Below, in pieces: positions 6,833 through 16,440 of a stretch of DNA of 64,000 nt. Under the pieces are notes generated by a model. The model saw nothing but the letters and a program-made list of their open reading frames with translations. It ran no database searches and was not told the DNA's origin. The stretch lies in contig JAGNLV010000001.1 in assembly GCA_017999435.1 (NCBI GenBank), positions 730,993-794,992 on the forward strand, given 5' to 3'. The stretch is from Candidatus Zixiibacteriota bacterium (GTDB taxonomy: Bacteria; Zixibacteria; MSB-5A5; GN15; FEB-12). The translations under genes and the position numbers were made by a program. Within the stretch, counting starts at the first letter, position 1, and every line of letters starts with the position of its first letter.

Positions 6833-9100
6833 TCAGCGCGGGCGCTTCTTGCGGGTGCGCCCGTACCCCGGCGGGGCGGTCCTGGTCCGCGCGGGGGTCT
6901 TGGCCTTGGGCGGCTGCGCCTCCGCCCACCCTTTCTTCTTGCGCTTCCCCTTCGGCCCGCTCCCGGCTTTCGCTTGAGCGGGCAGCCCCGGGGCAAAGAG
7001 CGCGATTTCGTTATTCACCTTGTCCACCGAGAGCACCCCCACCTCCACCCGGTCGCCCAGACGGAACATCCGCCCCGTCCGCCGCCCGATGAGGGCGTAG
7101 CGCTGCTCGTCGAACCGGTAGTAGTCGTCGTCAATCGTCGATACCCGCACCAGCCCCTCGGCGCCGAGGTTGTCCAGGCGGACGAAGAAGCCGAATCCGG
7201 TGACTCCGGAGATGATGCCCCCGAAGAAGTCGCCGACGTGCCGCGCCATGTACTGGACCTGCTTCACCTTCACCGCCTCCCGCTCCGCGGCCTCGGCGAT
7301 GCGCTCGGTCTCCGAGCAGTGTTTTCCGGCGTGGTCGATGACTGCAGGAATCCGTCGGGCCGCCGCCGGCGAGTACTTCCCGTCGGGCCGCCGCATCCGC
7401 AGCAGCCGGTGGACGAGCAGGTCGGGGTAGCGGCGGATGGGCGAGGTAAAGTGGGTGTAGTGGGTGAACGCCAGCCCGAAGTGGCCGACATTGTTGCGCT
7501 GGTAGACCGCCTTCTTCAGCGAGCGGAGCATCAGCTCGTTGATGAATTCGGCCTCCGGCTTGTCCTTCACCGTTTCCAGGAAGCGGGCGAGGTCTCCCGG
7601 TTTGGTCGTGGGGGAGACGGGGAAGCGGTATCCGAGGCGGGCCACCATGGCCGAGAAGGCCTCGAGTTTTTCCATGTCGGGGCGGTCGTGGACGCGGTAG
7701 AGGAAGGCCTGGGCACTGCGGAACATCTCGAGCGCGACCGCCTTGTTGGCCGACAGCATGAACTCCTCGATCAGCCGGTGCGATTCCAGGCGCACGCGGT
7801 TGCCCAGCTCGATCACCTCCCCCTTTTCGTTGAGGGTGATCTTGGCTTCGGGCAGGTCGAAATCGAGGGATCCCTCGGCGAACCGGCGAGCGCTGAGCAG
7901 GCGGGCGAGCTCGCGGGCCGTCGTGAGATTCTCAGCCACCCGCTCGAGCTTCCGCCGCCCTGCGCCCTCGGGGAGCCCTTTGTCGAAAAACTCCTGCACC
8001 TCCTCGTAGCTCAGCTTGGCCCGCGACTTGATCGCCGACGGCCGGATCTCCCACGACAGCATCTTCCCCGCCCGGTCGAAATCCATGAACACCGAGAAGG
8101 TCAGGCGCTTCCGGTTCGGCTTGAGCGAACAGACGTCGTTCGAGAGGCTCTCCGGCAGCATCGGGATCACCATCCCGGGCAGGTAGACGGAGTTCCCCCG
8201 CTTGAACCCTTCGGCGTCCAGCGCCGTTCCCGGCTGCACGAAGTGGGAGACATCGGCGATGTGCACGCCTAGCCGATAGCCGCGGGGAGTCCGCGTGACA
8301 TTCACCGCGTCGTCATGGTCCTTGGCGTCGGCCGGGTCGATCGTATAGATGCATTCCCCGGTGAGGTCCAGCCGGCCCTCCTCGGGCTCTTCGCTCAGAC
8401 GGGCGGCCGCCTTCTCGCCCTCGTTGCGCACCTCCTCGGGGAATTCCTCGGGGAGGTCGAAACTCTTGATCACGGTGAGCATGTCCACGCCGGGCTGGCC
8501 GGGAAAACCGATCCGCTCGCTGATCTCGCCCTCGGGATTGACATAGGGGTCATCCCACACGGTCAGGCGGCACACGACTTTCTCTCCCTCTCTGGCCCCG
8601 GCGGTGTGCGAGGAGGGGATGTAGATATCGCGGTGAATGCGGGGATTGTCGGGCCGCACGCAGAAGAAGTGCGGCGTTTTTTGGAAGGTCCCGACAATGT
8701 TGCGCCGGGTGCGCTCGACCACCCGCACCACGCTGCCGGTCGGACGGTCGCCGAGGTGGCCGGTGAGGCGGACCATCACCCGGTCGCCGTCGAGCGCCGT
8801 GCTCAACTGCGTCGCCGGGATCATGATGTCAGTCGGCTCCCCCTCGCGCGCGACAAAGCCGACGCCCGAGCGGTTAACCGAGATCGGGCCGACGATCACG
8901 TCCATTTCGGTGGCCACCCCGATGCGGCCCCGGCGAAGCTTCACCAGCTCCCCCGTGTCGACCAGCGCCTTCACCTGGCCGCGGAACTCGCGGTATTCCT
9001 CGGGGGGAATGCCGAGCGCTCGCGCCAATTCTTTCATCCTCATCGGGTGGGCCGACTTGGCCCGGATAAATTCAAGTATTTCCTTGCGTGTTTGTGCCAT
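6833..9100 (-). CDS. rnr: ribonuclease R
   Basis: A 755-residue 3'-5' exoribonuclease that degrades structured RNA. In order: an N-terminal winged-helix segment (MAQTRKEILEFIRA to LRRGRIGV), cold-shock/OB domains, the RNB catalytic domain with the metal-binding TIDPADAKDHDDAV and HIADVSHFV, the GFKRGNSVYLPGMVIPMLPE segment, and a C-terminal S1 domain (FFGGIISGVTGFGFFVRLDN) followed by a Lys-rich tail (KGKRKKKGW). I chose the ATG at 9100. A TTG eight codons upstream is also open, but its extra residues are not family-like, and a TTGACA/TACGTT promoter reaches almost to the ATG. No good Shine-Dalgarno precedes it, so it may be leaderless or use the upstream TATAAT. First gene of an rnr-activator-barrel operon. 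Confidence 0.95.
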   Translation of the reverse strand: MAQTRKEILEFIRAKSAHPMRMKELARALGIPPEEYREFRGQVKALVDTGELVKLRRGRIGVATEMDVIVGPISVNRSGVGFVAREGEPTDIMIPATQLSTALDGDRVMVRLTGHLGDRPTGSVVRVVERTRRNIVGTFQKTPHFFCVRPDNPRIHRDIYIPSSHTAGAREGEKVVCRLTVWDDPYVNPEGEISERIGFPGQPGVDMLTVIKSFDLPEEFPEEVRNEGEKAAARLSEEPEEGRLDLTGECIYTIDPADAKDHDDAVNVTRTPRGYRLGVHIADVSHFVQPGTALDAEGFKRGNSVYLPGMVIPMLPESLSNDVCSLKPNRKRLTFSVFMDFDRAGKMLSWEIRPSAIKSRAKLSYEEVQEFFDKGLPEGAGRRKLERVAENLTTARELARLLSARRFAEGSLDFDLPEAKITLNEKGEVIELGNRVRLESHRLIEEFMLSANKAVALEMFRSAQAFLYRVHDRPDMEKLEAFSAMVARLGYRFPVSPTTKPGDLARFLETVKDKPEAEFINELMLRSLKKAVYQRNNVGHFGLAFTHYTHFTSPIRRYPDLLVHRLLRMRRPDGKYSPAAARRIPAVIDHAGKHCSETERIAEAAEREAVKVKQVQYMARHVGDFFGGIISGVTGFGFFVRLDNLGAEGLVRVSTIDDDYYRFDEQRYALIGRRTGRMFRLGDRVEVGVLSVDKVNNEIALFAPGLPAQAKAGSGPKGKRKKKGWAEAQPPKAKTPARTRTAPPGYGRTRKKRPR

Positions 9101-9108
9101 AGTACCAG

Positions 9109-9137
9109 AACGTAACCTTCTCAAAAACGGCTGTCAA
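9109..9137 (-). promoter_or_regulatory. candidate promoters of rnr
   Basis: On the minus strand TTGACA (9137-9132) and TACGTT (9114-9109) are spaced 17 bases apart; transcription would start about at the rnr ATG (9100), giving a leaderless message. A second possibility is a perfect TATAAT at 9192-9187 without a clear -35, which would give a leader of about 80 bases. Both are seen directly; which is used is unknown. Confidence 0.5.
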
Positions 9138-9234
9138 GTCTCATCTGTCACCAATCGGCCAAAATGGCAGATCATTGGTGCAACTTATTATACACAAAAG
9201 TCTTCCCTGCGCCACGGAGTTATGTGCCCATAAA

Positions 9235-9267
9235 GGGAGACCGGTGGGATTTTACCACCGGTCTCCC
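9235..9267 (-). terminator. perfect 13-bp hairpin after the sigma/Spy operon
   Basis: Inverted repeat GGGAGACCGGTGG (9235-9247) and its exact complement (9255-9267) with a 7-base loop, 28 bases beyond the stop of the metal-repeat gene. Only three T residues follow on the minus strand, so it is either a weak intrinsic terminator or a message-stabilising stem. It separates this operon from rnr. Confidence 0.6.
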
Positions 9268-9294
9268 GCCCACACTGCTAACGCAAAAGCCGGT

Positions 9295-9981
9295 TTACCG
9301 AGAGGTCCCAAAACGGCGGTCGCGGAACTCGATGCGGTCCCGGCCCTGGCCCTGGCGAAACTCCCGCCGCTCGTCCCGGCGTTCTTCCCGCAACTGGCGG
9401 AGTTTTTCCTTCTGTGCGTCGGTGAGCACCGAGAGGCATTCCTGGCGCTGGGAGTAGCACTGCTTCTGAATGCCGGCGCGAAGCTGGGCCACCTGATCGA
9501 TCGCCTGGCCGACTTCCTGCGTCGAGGCGTCATCTTTGCGCAACAGCTCCTTAAGTCGGAGTTCAGCGCGTTCCACGTCCGCCCGGGCGCCGATCATGTT
9601 CATGCGGTGGTTCAGCTTGAGCTGCTCCAGCCGTTCGACCTGATCATTGGAGAGATCCAGTTCTTTCCGGAACTGCGCGAGGCCGGCGCCGCCGCCGCAG
9701 TCTCCCATGTCGCGGCCCATCCGGCCGTGGCCCCTCATCCCGCACTCCATCATGCCTTGGCCGCCATGTTTCCCGCACCCCATCATGCCCTGGCCGCCAT
9801 GTTTCCCGCACCGCATCATGCCCTGGCCGCCATGCATCCCGCAACCGGCGCCCATACCCGTCGCCATCGGGGCTTGCGGGGTCTGCGGTGCTTGCGGGCA
9901 GTTCGGGCCCGGGGCGGGCTGCGCCCAAGCAAGCGCGGCCGCCGCCACCACCGCCAGTAAAACCACCATGGCCTTTCTCAT
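9295..9981 (-). CDS. periplasmic Spy/ZraP-like protein with Cys/His/Met repeats
   Basis: A 228-residue exported protein. The signal peptide is MRKAMVVLLAVVAAAALAWAQ. Residues 47-90 are four copies of an 11-residue unit of type CGKHGGQGMM(x), each supplying Cys, His and a Met pair, a likely soft-metal (Cu/Zn/Ni) site. After a Gly-rich link come long charged helices (LDLSNDQVERLEQLKLNHRM, then LTDAQKEKLRQLREERRDER), the LTXXQ-type layout of Spy, CpxP, ZraP and CnrX. The start at 9981 has AAGGAGA ten bases upstream; a longer open frame to 10131 lacks a signal peptide at its end and is rejected. Fourth gene of the ECF sigma operon, 55 bases after its neighbour. Metal binding is inferred from the repeats. 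Confidence 0.85.
   Translation of the reverse strand: MRKAMVVLLAVVAAAALAWAQPAPGPNCPQAPQTPQAPMATGMGAGCGMHGGQGMMRCGKHGGQGMMGCGKHGGQGMMECGMRGHGRMGRDMGDCGGGAGLAQFRKELDLSNDQVERLEQLKLNHRMNMIGARADVERAELRLKELLRKDDASTQEVGQAIDQVAQLRAGIQKQCYSQRQECLSVLTDAQKEKLRQLREERRDERREFRQGQGRDRIEFRDRRFGTSR
9745..9843 (-). repeat. 33-base tandem coding repeats (three near-identical copies, a fourth diverged)
   Basis: Three consecutive 33-base units encode CGMHGGQGMMR, CGKHGGQGMMG and CGKHGGQGMME; a diverged fourth follows to about 9712. Nucleotide identity between units is almost complete, which implies recent expansion and makes copy number likely to vary between strains. Confidence 0.85.
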
Positions 9982-10036
9982 CGTCAGTCTCCTTTCCGAT
10001 TCTTTCACCGAATTATCCGATTGCCGCTGTCCGGAG

Positions 10037-10654
10037 TCAGTCCGAATCCCCCGGCTGCCGGCGCCACCCGCTGCCGGGCGTTCCCTGCCGCTCCCGGAAC
10101 GAACGCACCTGGTCGAGCAGTTCGAATTCAAAACGTTCTTCGAACACCACCAGTTTGCCGATCTGCGCCTTGGTGAGGATGCCCGCCACGCGGTCGAGAA
10201 ACTGCTCGCTGGCGAGGGCGTATTCGCGGCGCAGGGTGAGCACGCGCGCGACCAGCTCGGCGATCGCCGAGTCGTTCAGCGTATCCTCGCGCAGGCCGGT
10301 GGCCAGGTTTTCCACCAGCCGCCGGCGTTCCTGCTGCAGCACGAGCTGCCGCTCCCGGAGGGCCTTGAACTCGACGAGGAACTCCATTTCCTGCTTGTCG
10401 TCCAGATCGAGAAGTTCGAGCAGTTTGAGCATGCGGAACTGTTCGAGGTGGCGCCGGCGCGGTCCGGAAGCCTCGGGCGCCTCAGGCGCCGCCGGCGGTT
10501 CCGCCTGGGCGTAGAGCGCCGCGTGCACGATCGCGCATTCCGGTCCGGGACGGTTTTTGCCGGGGCACGGCCCGGTTTCCGGACCCTGCGCCTGCGCCGC
10601 TCCGCCGCACAGGACCAGACCTCCCGCCAGCACCACGGAGGCGTAGCGTCTCAC
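10037..10654 (-). CDS. exported helical protein, second Spy/CnrX-like periplasmic sensor candidate
   Basis: A 205-residue protein with signal peptide (MRRYASVVLAGGLVLCGGAAQAQ). A Pro/Ala-rich linker with CPGKNRPGPEC precedes long amphipathic helices (HLEQFRMLKLLELLDLDDKQ, then EYALASEQFLDRVAGILTKA). The segment ILTKAQIGKLVVFEERFEFE resembles the LTXXQ segment of Spy-family proteins. Its ATG overlaps the anti-sigma stop by four bases (ATGA), so translation is coupled. In CnrYXH-type systems a periplasmic helical protein of this shape binds metal and signals to the anti-sigma; the same role is a fair inference here, but no metal-ligand cluster is obvious in this protein apart from the two N-terminal Cys. 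Confidence 0.75.
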   Translation of the reverse strand: MRRYASVVLAGGLVLCGGAAQAQGPETGPCPGKNRPGPECAIVHAALYAQAEPPAAPEAPEASGPRRRHLEQFRMLKLLELLDLDDKQEMEFLVEFKALRERQLVLQQERRRLVENLATGLREDTLNDSAIAELVARVLTLRREYALASEQFLDRVAGILTKAQIGKLVVFEERFEFELLDQVRSFRERQGTPGSGWRRQPGDSD

Positions 10655-11214
10655 AGAATGTCTCCTATGTCGAAGTTTTTGGCGAGGTACTCGTATTCGT
10701 CGTCGGTAAGGTCATCCAGGAGGGCGTTGCTCGGTTCGCCGGCGGGGCGGGCGCTCACATCCTCCAGGAGCGCCTGCACGGTCGGCTCGTCGAGATCGTC
10801 ATAGAGCGAATCTTCGGCGGCCGCGGTCGCCTCGCCGGCGGTCGCCGGGGAATCGGAGGTCACCGCCACACGCGGGTCGAAGCGGTCGCCGGTCAGCGCG
10901 ATCGCGAGGATCAGCGCGGCCGCGGCCGCGGCCGGCGCCAGCCAAGGCAGCCAGGCGGGGGTTCGGCCCCGCTGGGCCTCATCGAGCCGTTCGATCTCGC
11001 CGTCGATCCGCGCCAGAAGGCGGGCGCTCTCGAGGTCGGTGAGTTCGAACTCGCCCGCTGTCCGCGCCCCCTCGGCCGTCGCCCGCAATTCCTCGTGCAG
11101 AGCGCGGCAGGCCGGACACCCGGCGAGGTGCGCCGCCGCCTCGCCCGAAAGCTCATCGGCCCCCAGCGATTCGTGGAGCATGTCCCGCACTTCGGCGCAG
11201 GTCATGGCCGCCAC
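10651..11214 (-). CDS. zinc-finger anti-sigma factor, membrane-anchored
   Basis: A 187-residue protein with the anti-sigma zinc-binding motif HXXXCXXC (HLAGCPACRALHEEL, about 29-43) near the N-terminus and one transmembrane helix (WLPWLAPAAAAAALILAIAL, about 88-107). An acidic periplasmic tail ends in DDEYEYLAKNFDIGDIL. This is the standard ECF anti-sigma layout: the cytoplasmic zinc domain holds the sigma factor and the outer part receives the signal. It overlaps the sigma gene by 13 bases and the next gene by four. Repression of the sigma encoded at 11202-11777 is inferred from context and is very likely. Confidence 0.88.
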   Translation of the reverse strand: MAAMTCAEVRDMLHESLGADELSGEAAAHLAGCPACRALHEELRATAEGARTAGEFELTDLESARLLARIDGEIERLDEAQRGRTPAWLPWLAPAAAAAALILAIALTGDRFDPRVAVTSDSPATAGEATAAAEDSLYDDLDEPTVQALLEDVSARPAGEPSNALLDDLTDDEYEYLAKNFDIGDIL

Positions 11215-11777
11215 CCCCTCTCCGCCGCATACGTCCGCAGTTTGCCCACCGCCTCGCGGTAGTTGGTCTTCACCGTTCCGACCGCGGTTCCGGTCATCTC
11301 GGCAATCTCGGCGAACCCGAGCTGGCGGTAGAAGCGCAGCTCGAACACCAGGCGCTGGCGGGGAGGGAGGAGCCGCATGAAGGCGCTGATGTCGTCGCGG
11401 AGGCGGGCCTGCTCCAGCGCCCGGTCGGGCGCGGGTTCATCGGAGGCGCGCTCGGCCCCCGCCCCGCCGGCGTCCTCGAGCGACACCGTGCGGCCGGCCC
11501 CCCCGCGGCCCAGGTAGTTCAGCGCCTTGTTGGCCGCAATCCGGTACAGCCAGTTCTCGAAGCGGGCCTCTCGGCGGAACCCGGAGAGGTGCTGCCAGGC
11601 GGAGACGAAGGTTTCCTGCGCCAGGTCCTGGGCGGCGTCCCGGTCGCCGGTCATCCGGTAGGTCAGCGCGGTAATGTCTCTCATAGTCCGCCGTACCAGT
11701 TGCGAGAACGCCGCTCGGTCGCCGTTTTGCGCCTGCCTGACCAGGCGGTCGATTGTCTCACGGTCGTTCCCAGCCAT
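11202..11777 (-). CDS. ECF-type RNA polymerase sigma factor
   Basis: A 191-residue sigma-70-family factor of the extracytoplasmic-function group. Region 2 is visible as ALTYRMTGDRDAAQDLAQET, FVSAWQHLSGFRREARFENW and LYRIAANKALNYL; region 4 as LPPRQRLVFELRFYRQLGFA and EIAEMTGTAVGTVKTNYREA. It directs polymerase to envelope-stress or metal-response promoters in homologous systems. First gene of a four-gene operon (sigma, anti-sigma, two Spy-like proteins). Autoregulation is usual for the class, but I could not identify a convincing ECF promoter in the 70 bases upstream. Confidence 0.93.
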   Translation of the reverse strand: MAGNDRETIDRLVRQAQNGDRAAFSQLVRRTMRDITALTYRMTGDRDAAQDLAQETFVSAWQHLSGFRREARFENWLYRIAANKALNYLGRGGAGRTVSLEDAGGAGAERASDEPAPDRALEQARLRDDISAFMRLLPPRQRLVFELRFYRQLGFAEIAEMTGTAVGTVKTNYREAVGKLRTYAAERGWRP

Positions 11778-11846
11778 GCATTTAATTTCCGCCGATAAGA
11801 CCGGCCCGGCAATCCAAAAGATTAATGGCCGCGGAGGAGTGTATGC

Positions 11847-11871
11847 AAAAAGGCCGGACGGCAGTCCGGCC
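11847..11871 (-). terminator. intrinsic terminator of mreB
   Basis: An 8-bp perfect stem GGCCGGAC/GTCCGGCC (11852-11859 and 11864-11871) with a GGCA loop is followed on the minus strand by five T (11851-11847). It lies 26 bases beyond the mreB stop and just upstream of the sigma gene. Confidence 0.85.
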
Positions 11872-11896
11872 CGGCCAGGTCCGAGGGCGGCGCGGG

Positions 11897-12937
<1,041 letters not shown>

Positions 12938-13003
12938 TTACGCTTTCGCCAAACGCGTCGGTGCGGTCATCCCTGAACATGTTATCGAACGACGGTGTCC
13001 AAT

Positions 13004-13032
13004 AGTTTACAGGCTATCCCGCTATGGGGCAA
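13004..13032 (-). promoter_or_regulatory. promoter of mreB
   Basis: Minus-strand TTGCCC (13032-13027) and TAAACT (13009-13004) with a 17-base spacer; start about 12997, giving a leader of roughly 70 bases. It begins right after the T-run of the second maeB terminator. Confidence 0.6.
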
Positions 13033-13033
13033 C

Positions 13034-13098
13034 AAAAAAGTGCCCGGCGGGGCGTCCGGGGAGCATATGAAAACGGCCGGGGCGCGGGCCCCGGCCGT
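13034..13098 (-). terminator. tandem intrinsic terminators after maeB
   Basis: The first stem is ACGGCCGGGG (13073-13082) paired with 13089-13098, followed by four T. The second is GCCC/GGGC (13042-13045 and 13050-13053), followed by AC and six T (13039-13034). Both read in the minus direction after the malic enzyme gene. Confidence 0.8.
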
Positions 13099-13119
13099 GA
13101 TTGTCCGCCGTCGCGCCCC

Positions 13120-15390
13120 CTATTTCGCCCGGGCGCTCCCGCCCGTCGGCGCCTGCGCGTCCACCACCGCGATCGCCGCCATGTCGACGATCTCGTTGAC
13201 ATCGAGCGTCCGGTGCAGAATGTGGACCGGTTTCGACAGCCCCATGAGGATCGGCCCGATCGCGTCGAGCCCGCCGACCCGCTGGAGCAGCTTGTAGGCG
13301 ATATTCGCCGAGTTGAGTTCGGGGAAGATGAAGACGTTGGCCGGTTCCTGGAGCTTGGAGAAGGGGAACAGTTTGCGCAGCATCTCCGGCATGACCGCCG
13401 CGTCCGCCTGCAGCTCGCCCTCGACGACCAAATCCGGCGCCATCTTTTTCAAGAGAGTCGTGGCCCTGGCCACTTTCTCCGACTCGGGATACCGGGCGGA
13501 GCCGAAATTCGAGAACGAGAGCATGGCGATCCGCGGTTCGATCCCGAACCGGCGCGCCACGTCGGCCGACAGCAGCGCGATCTCGGCCAGCTCCTCCGGC
13601 GAGGGGTTGATGTTCACCGTGGTGTCGGCGAACATGTACACCCGGTCCTTCTGGAGCATCGCAAACAGCCCCGAGACCCGGGTGGCGCCGGGAGCGAGGT
13701 CGATAATTTCCAGGGCCGGGCGAATGGTCGATGGGTAATCCGACAGCACGCCGGAGAGCACCGCGTCGGCGTCGCCCGTCGCCAGCATCATCATCCCGAA
13801 ATACGTCCGCTCGCGCATCAGCCAGAGGGCCTTGTCCTCGGTGATCCCGCGGCGCGCGCGGCGTTTCCAGTAGGCCTGGGCGTAGGCCGGACGGCGCGGC
13901 GAGGTGGCCGGATCGATGATCTCGATCCCCAGCAGGTCGACCTCGTGCTCGGCCGCGATCTTCTTGATGTCCGCCGGATCTCCCAGCACGATGGGGAGGG
14001 CGATGCCTTCGTCTTTTACGATCCGCGCCGCTCGAAGGATGCGTGACGAGTGGCCCTCCGGGAACACGATCTTCTTCGGGCTGCGGCGCGCCTTCTCGCT
14101 GATGAACGTCATGACCTTCCGCCCCTGCCCGATCCGCTCCGAAAGCAGCTTCTTGTACTCCTCGATATCCATCGGGTTGCGGGCCACGCCCGTCTCCATG
14201 GCGGCCTTGGCCACCGCCGACGATTCCCAGATCAGGATGCGCGAATCAAACGGCTTGGGGATGAGGTACTCGCGCCCGAACGAGAAGTGGTCGACGCCGT
14301 AGGCTTTGGCCACCGACTCCGGCACGTTCTGCCGGGCCAGCGTCGCCAGGGCGTGGGTGGCCGCAATCTTCATCTCCTCGTTGATCGCCGTCGCCGCCAC
14401 ATCGAGCGCCCCGCGGAAAATGAAGGGGAAACCCAGCACGTTGTTGACCTGGTTCGGATAGTCCGAGCGCCCCGTCGCCATGATCACGTCCTTGCGCGCA
14501 TCCATCGCTTCGGGGTAGGTGATTTCCGGGTCCGGGTTGGCCATGGCGAAGATGATCGGGTCCTTCGCCATCGACTTCACCATCTCTTTCGTCACCAGGT
14601 CTTTCGTCGACACGCCGACAAACACGTCGGCGTCCACCATCGCGTCGGCCAGGGTCCGCGCATCGGTCTTGCGCACGAACTCCCCTTTGTACTTGTTCCA
14701 CTTGTCGCCGCGCCCCTCATAGAGGACGCCCTTGGAGTCGACCATGAGCAGGTTCTCATGCTTGACGCCGAGCGAGCAGTAGAGCTTGGCGCAGGCAATC
14801 CCGGCCGCGCCGGCGCCCGAATAGACGACCTTGATCTTGTCGATGTCTTTCTTGACCAGTTCCAGCGCGTTAAGCAGGGCGGCCGCCGAGATGATGGCGG
14901 TCCCGTGCTGATCGTCGTGGAACACCGGGATCTTCATCGTCCGCTTGAGCGTCTCCTCAATATAGAAACACTCCGGCCCCTTGATGTCTTCGAGGTTGAT
15001 CCCCCCGAAAGTCGGCTCGAGTAGCTGGACGCACTTGATTACTTCGTCCGGGTCTTCAGTATTCAGCTCGATGTCGAATACGTCGACGTCGGCAAACCGT
15101 TTGAAGAGGACCCCTTTGCCCTCCATCACCGGCTTGCCGGCGGCGGCGCCGATGTTGCCAAGGCCGAGCACCGCCGTGCCGTTGCTGACCACCGCCACGA
15201 GATTCCCCTTGGCCGTGTATTTGTAGACGTCCTCCGGATTCTCGTGGATTTCCAAACAGGGCTGCGCCACCCCCGGGGTATAGGCCAGGGAGAGGTCGAG
15301 CTGGGTGCGACACGGCTTGGTCGGGGTGACCTCGATCTTGCCGGTGCGCGGCCGGCTGTGGTAGTCGAGGGCTTCTTGCCGAGTAATCAT
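13120..15390 (-). CDS. maeB: NADP-dependent malic enzyme with C-terminal phosphotransacetylase domain
   Basis: A 756-residue two-domain protein. Residues about 1-415 are malic enzyme: [20 protein letters not shown], the metal/substrate stretch [20 protein letters not shown] and the nucleotide fold [17 protein letters not shown]. Residues about 430-756 are phosphotransacetylase-like: [16 protein letters not shown] and [20 protein letters not shown]. MaeB oxidatively decarboxylates malate to pyruvate with NADP; the PTA part is regulatory (acetyl-CoA binding) in studied examples. An ATG 19 codons upstream is open, but the family-like sequence begins at [14 protein letters not shown], which has AAGGAG ten bases before it. 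Promoter at 15479-15506 and tandem terminators downstream: a single-gene unit. Confidence 0.95.
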   Translation of the reverse strand: MITRQEALDYHSRPRTGKIEVTPTKPCRTQLDLSLAYTPGVAQPCLEIHENPEDVYKYTAKGNLVAVVSNGTAVLGLGNIGAAAGKPVMEGKGVLFKRFADVDVFDIELNTEDPDEVIKCVQLLEPTFGGINLEDIKGPECFYIEETLKRTMKIPVFHDDQHGTAIISAAALLNALELVKKDIDKIKVVYSGAGAAGIACAKLYCSLGVKHENLLMVDSKGVLYEGRGDKWNKYKGEFVRKTDARTLADAMVDADVFVGVSTKDLVTKEMVKSMAKDPIIFAMANPDPEITYPEAMDARKDVIMATGRSDYPNQVNNVLGFPFIFRGALDVAATAINEEMKIAATHALATLARQNVPESVAKAYGVDHFSFGREYLIPKPFDSRILIWESSAVAKAAMETGVARNPMDIEEYKKLLSERIGQGRKVMTFISEKARRSPKKIVFPEGHSSRILRAARIVKDEGIALPIVLGDPADIKKIAAEHEVDLLGIEIIDPATSPRRPAYAQAYWKRRARRGITEDKALWLMRERTYFGMMMLATGDADAVLSGVLSDYPSTIRPALEIIDLAPGATRVSGLFAMLQKDRVYMFADTTVNINPSPEELAEIALLSADVARRFGIEPRIAMLSFSNFGSARYPESEKVARATTLLKKMAPDLVVEGELQADAAVMPEMLRKLFPFSKLQEPANVFIFPELNSANIAYKLLQRVGGLDAIGPILMGLSKPVHILHRTLDVNEIVDMAAIAVVDAQAPTGGSARAK

Positions 15391-15478
15391 GGCGAACTGA
15401 CTCCTTTGATGCGAAAGGGGCTCCCGCGGCGATTTCCCGCTGACCACTGAGCCCCATGTTCAGAATTTCACATGCGCG

Positions 15479-15506
15479 AATATACGGGCTGAACAGGCCA
15501 AGTCAA
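15479..15506 (-). promoter_or_regulatory. promoter of maeB
   Basis: Minus-strand TTGACT (15506-15501) and TATATT (15484-15479) separated by 16 bases; start near 15472, so a leader of about 80 bases. The 300 bases between the maeB start (15390) and the next gene (15691) hold this promoter and no coding sequence I can support. Confidence 0.65.
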
Positions 15507-15690
15507 GCGGATTTGACCGCTCCTGTCCGGGGCGGCCTCCGGGCGGTTTCGCCGCCGGCGCCGCGGGTTGCCGCCCGACATCGCAAGCTCGGCCGAGCCG
15601 TTTTTCCGCCCCTCCCGCGTAAGTTTATTGACATATACTGACAGCCCCGGTTAATTGGTCTGAACCGAATTTGCCAATCACGTCTCCCAG

Positions 15691-16047
15691 TCAGGGCCGG
15701 TCGCTCTCGCCCGAGAAATACATCCTGAGGCCAAACATGATGCTGAAACGCCGGGTCGATTCCTCGATAGTGGAACCGAAGAGCTCATATCCTGTCCCCT
15801 GACTATCCGGCAGCCATTCCACGCTCGTGATGAATGTCAGCCGGTCGCTCACCGGGTCAAGATAGTTGGCATAGAGCTTCAGACCCGCCACGTCGAACTT
15901 TCTGTAGTCGACGCTATTGATCAGAAGATCGGTGCCGGTTTGCTCGAATCCGAGACCGAGCTCAATGTGTTCAGCTCGATCAGGGTTGTTCTGCTGCGCT
16001 GCGGCCATAACCGGCAACAGCAGGAGTAGAGACACGAGCCTTTTCAT
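15691..16047 (-). CDS. small exported protein of unknown function (possible outer-membrane strand protein)
   Basis: 118 residues with signal peptide MKRLVSLLLLLPVMAAAQ. The mature part has short alternating strands (HIELGLGFEQTGTDLLINSV, LKLYANYLDPVSDRLTFITS) and ends in FSIMFGLRMYFSGESDRP, with aromatic residues near the end as in outer-membrane proteins. I recognise no family. Third gene of a small operon after a DNA-binding regulator and a similar exported protein, 15 bases from the latter. Both small proteins share the pattern of signal peptide, QNNPD/ENPDQR motif just after it, then a lone Gly-rich strand set, and look distantly related. Confidence 0.6.
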   Translation of the reverse strand: MKRLVSLLLLLPVMAAAQQNNPDRAEHIELGLGFEQTGTDLLINSVDYRKFDVAGLKLYANYLDPVSDRLTFITSVEWLPDSQGTGYELFGSTIEESTRRFSIMFGLRMYFSGESDRP

Positions 16048-16062
16048 TTGTCGTCCTCCCCA

Positions 16063-16440
16063 CTAATCTCTGTCCAGGTAAACTTTCACCGCCACCTCGA
16101 TATTGAACGTGGTCAAGTATCGCTGAACCGACACCGAAGAATATTCGCTGACGGGGACAGATAACTCCGGCCCGACAGTCCGTCGCATTCCCCACGCCAT
16201 CGATCCAAGCATTGTCACATGTTTGCTGACCGGAACCGATGCTCCGAACGTAGGTATCAGGCGGCCGAGGCGGACAGCATCGATGACATATGGCGCCACA
16301 GTCGTTTCACATCGATCATTCATCCAGCTGTATCCCATCCCCATGATCAGACTCGGACGCTGATCCGGGTTCTCGAGACGCTGCCCATAGGCGGCCCCCG
16401 CCACAACGAGCAAAAATACAACGATTGTCAAGCCCTTCAT
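16063..16440 (-). CDS. small exported protein of unknown function, companion of the next gene
   Basis: 125 residues with signal peptide MKGLTIVVFLLVVAGAAYGQ. The mature part reads RLENPDQRPSLIMGMGYSWM and ends in strand-like SSVSVQRYLTTFNIEVAVKV YLDRD, suggesting a small barrel or surface protein. Its ATG overlaps the stop of the helix-turn-helix regulator gene by four bases (ATGA), so it is translated with it. No family recognised. A shared task with the regulator and the following paralogue-like gene is inferred only from coupling. Confidence 0.6.
   Translation of the reverse strand: MKGLTIVVFLLVVAGAAYGQRLENPDQRPSLIMGMGYSWMNDRCETTVAPYVIDAVRLGRLIPTFGASVPVSKHVTMLGSMAWGMRRTVGPELSVPVSEYSSVSVQRYLTTFNIEVAVKVYLDRD

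Noticed and set aside
5711..8272. Very long plus-strand open frame (853 codons) opposite the activator and rnr genes.
   Set aside because: It is the antisense of two certain genes; in high-GC DNA such frames stay open by chance. Its composition is rich in His, Arg and Pro with no domain.
9745..9843. Short direct repeats that could suggest a CRISPR array.
   Set aside because: No spacers; the units are contiguous 33-base codon repeats inside a gene.
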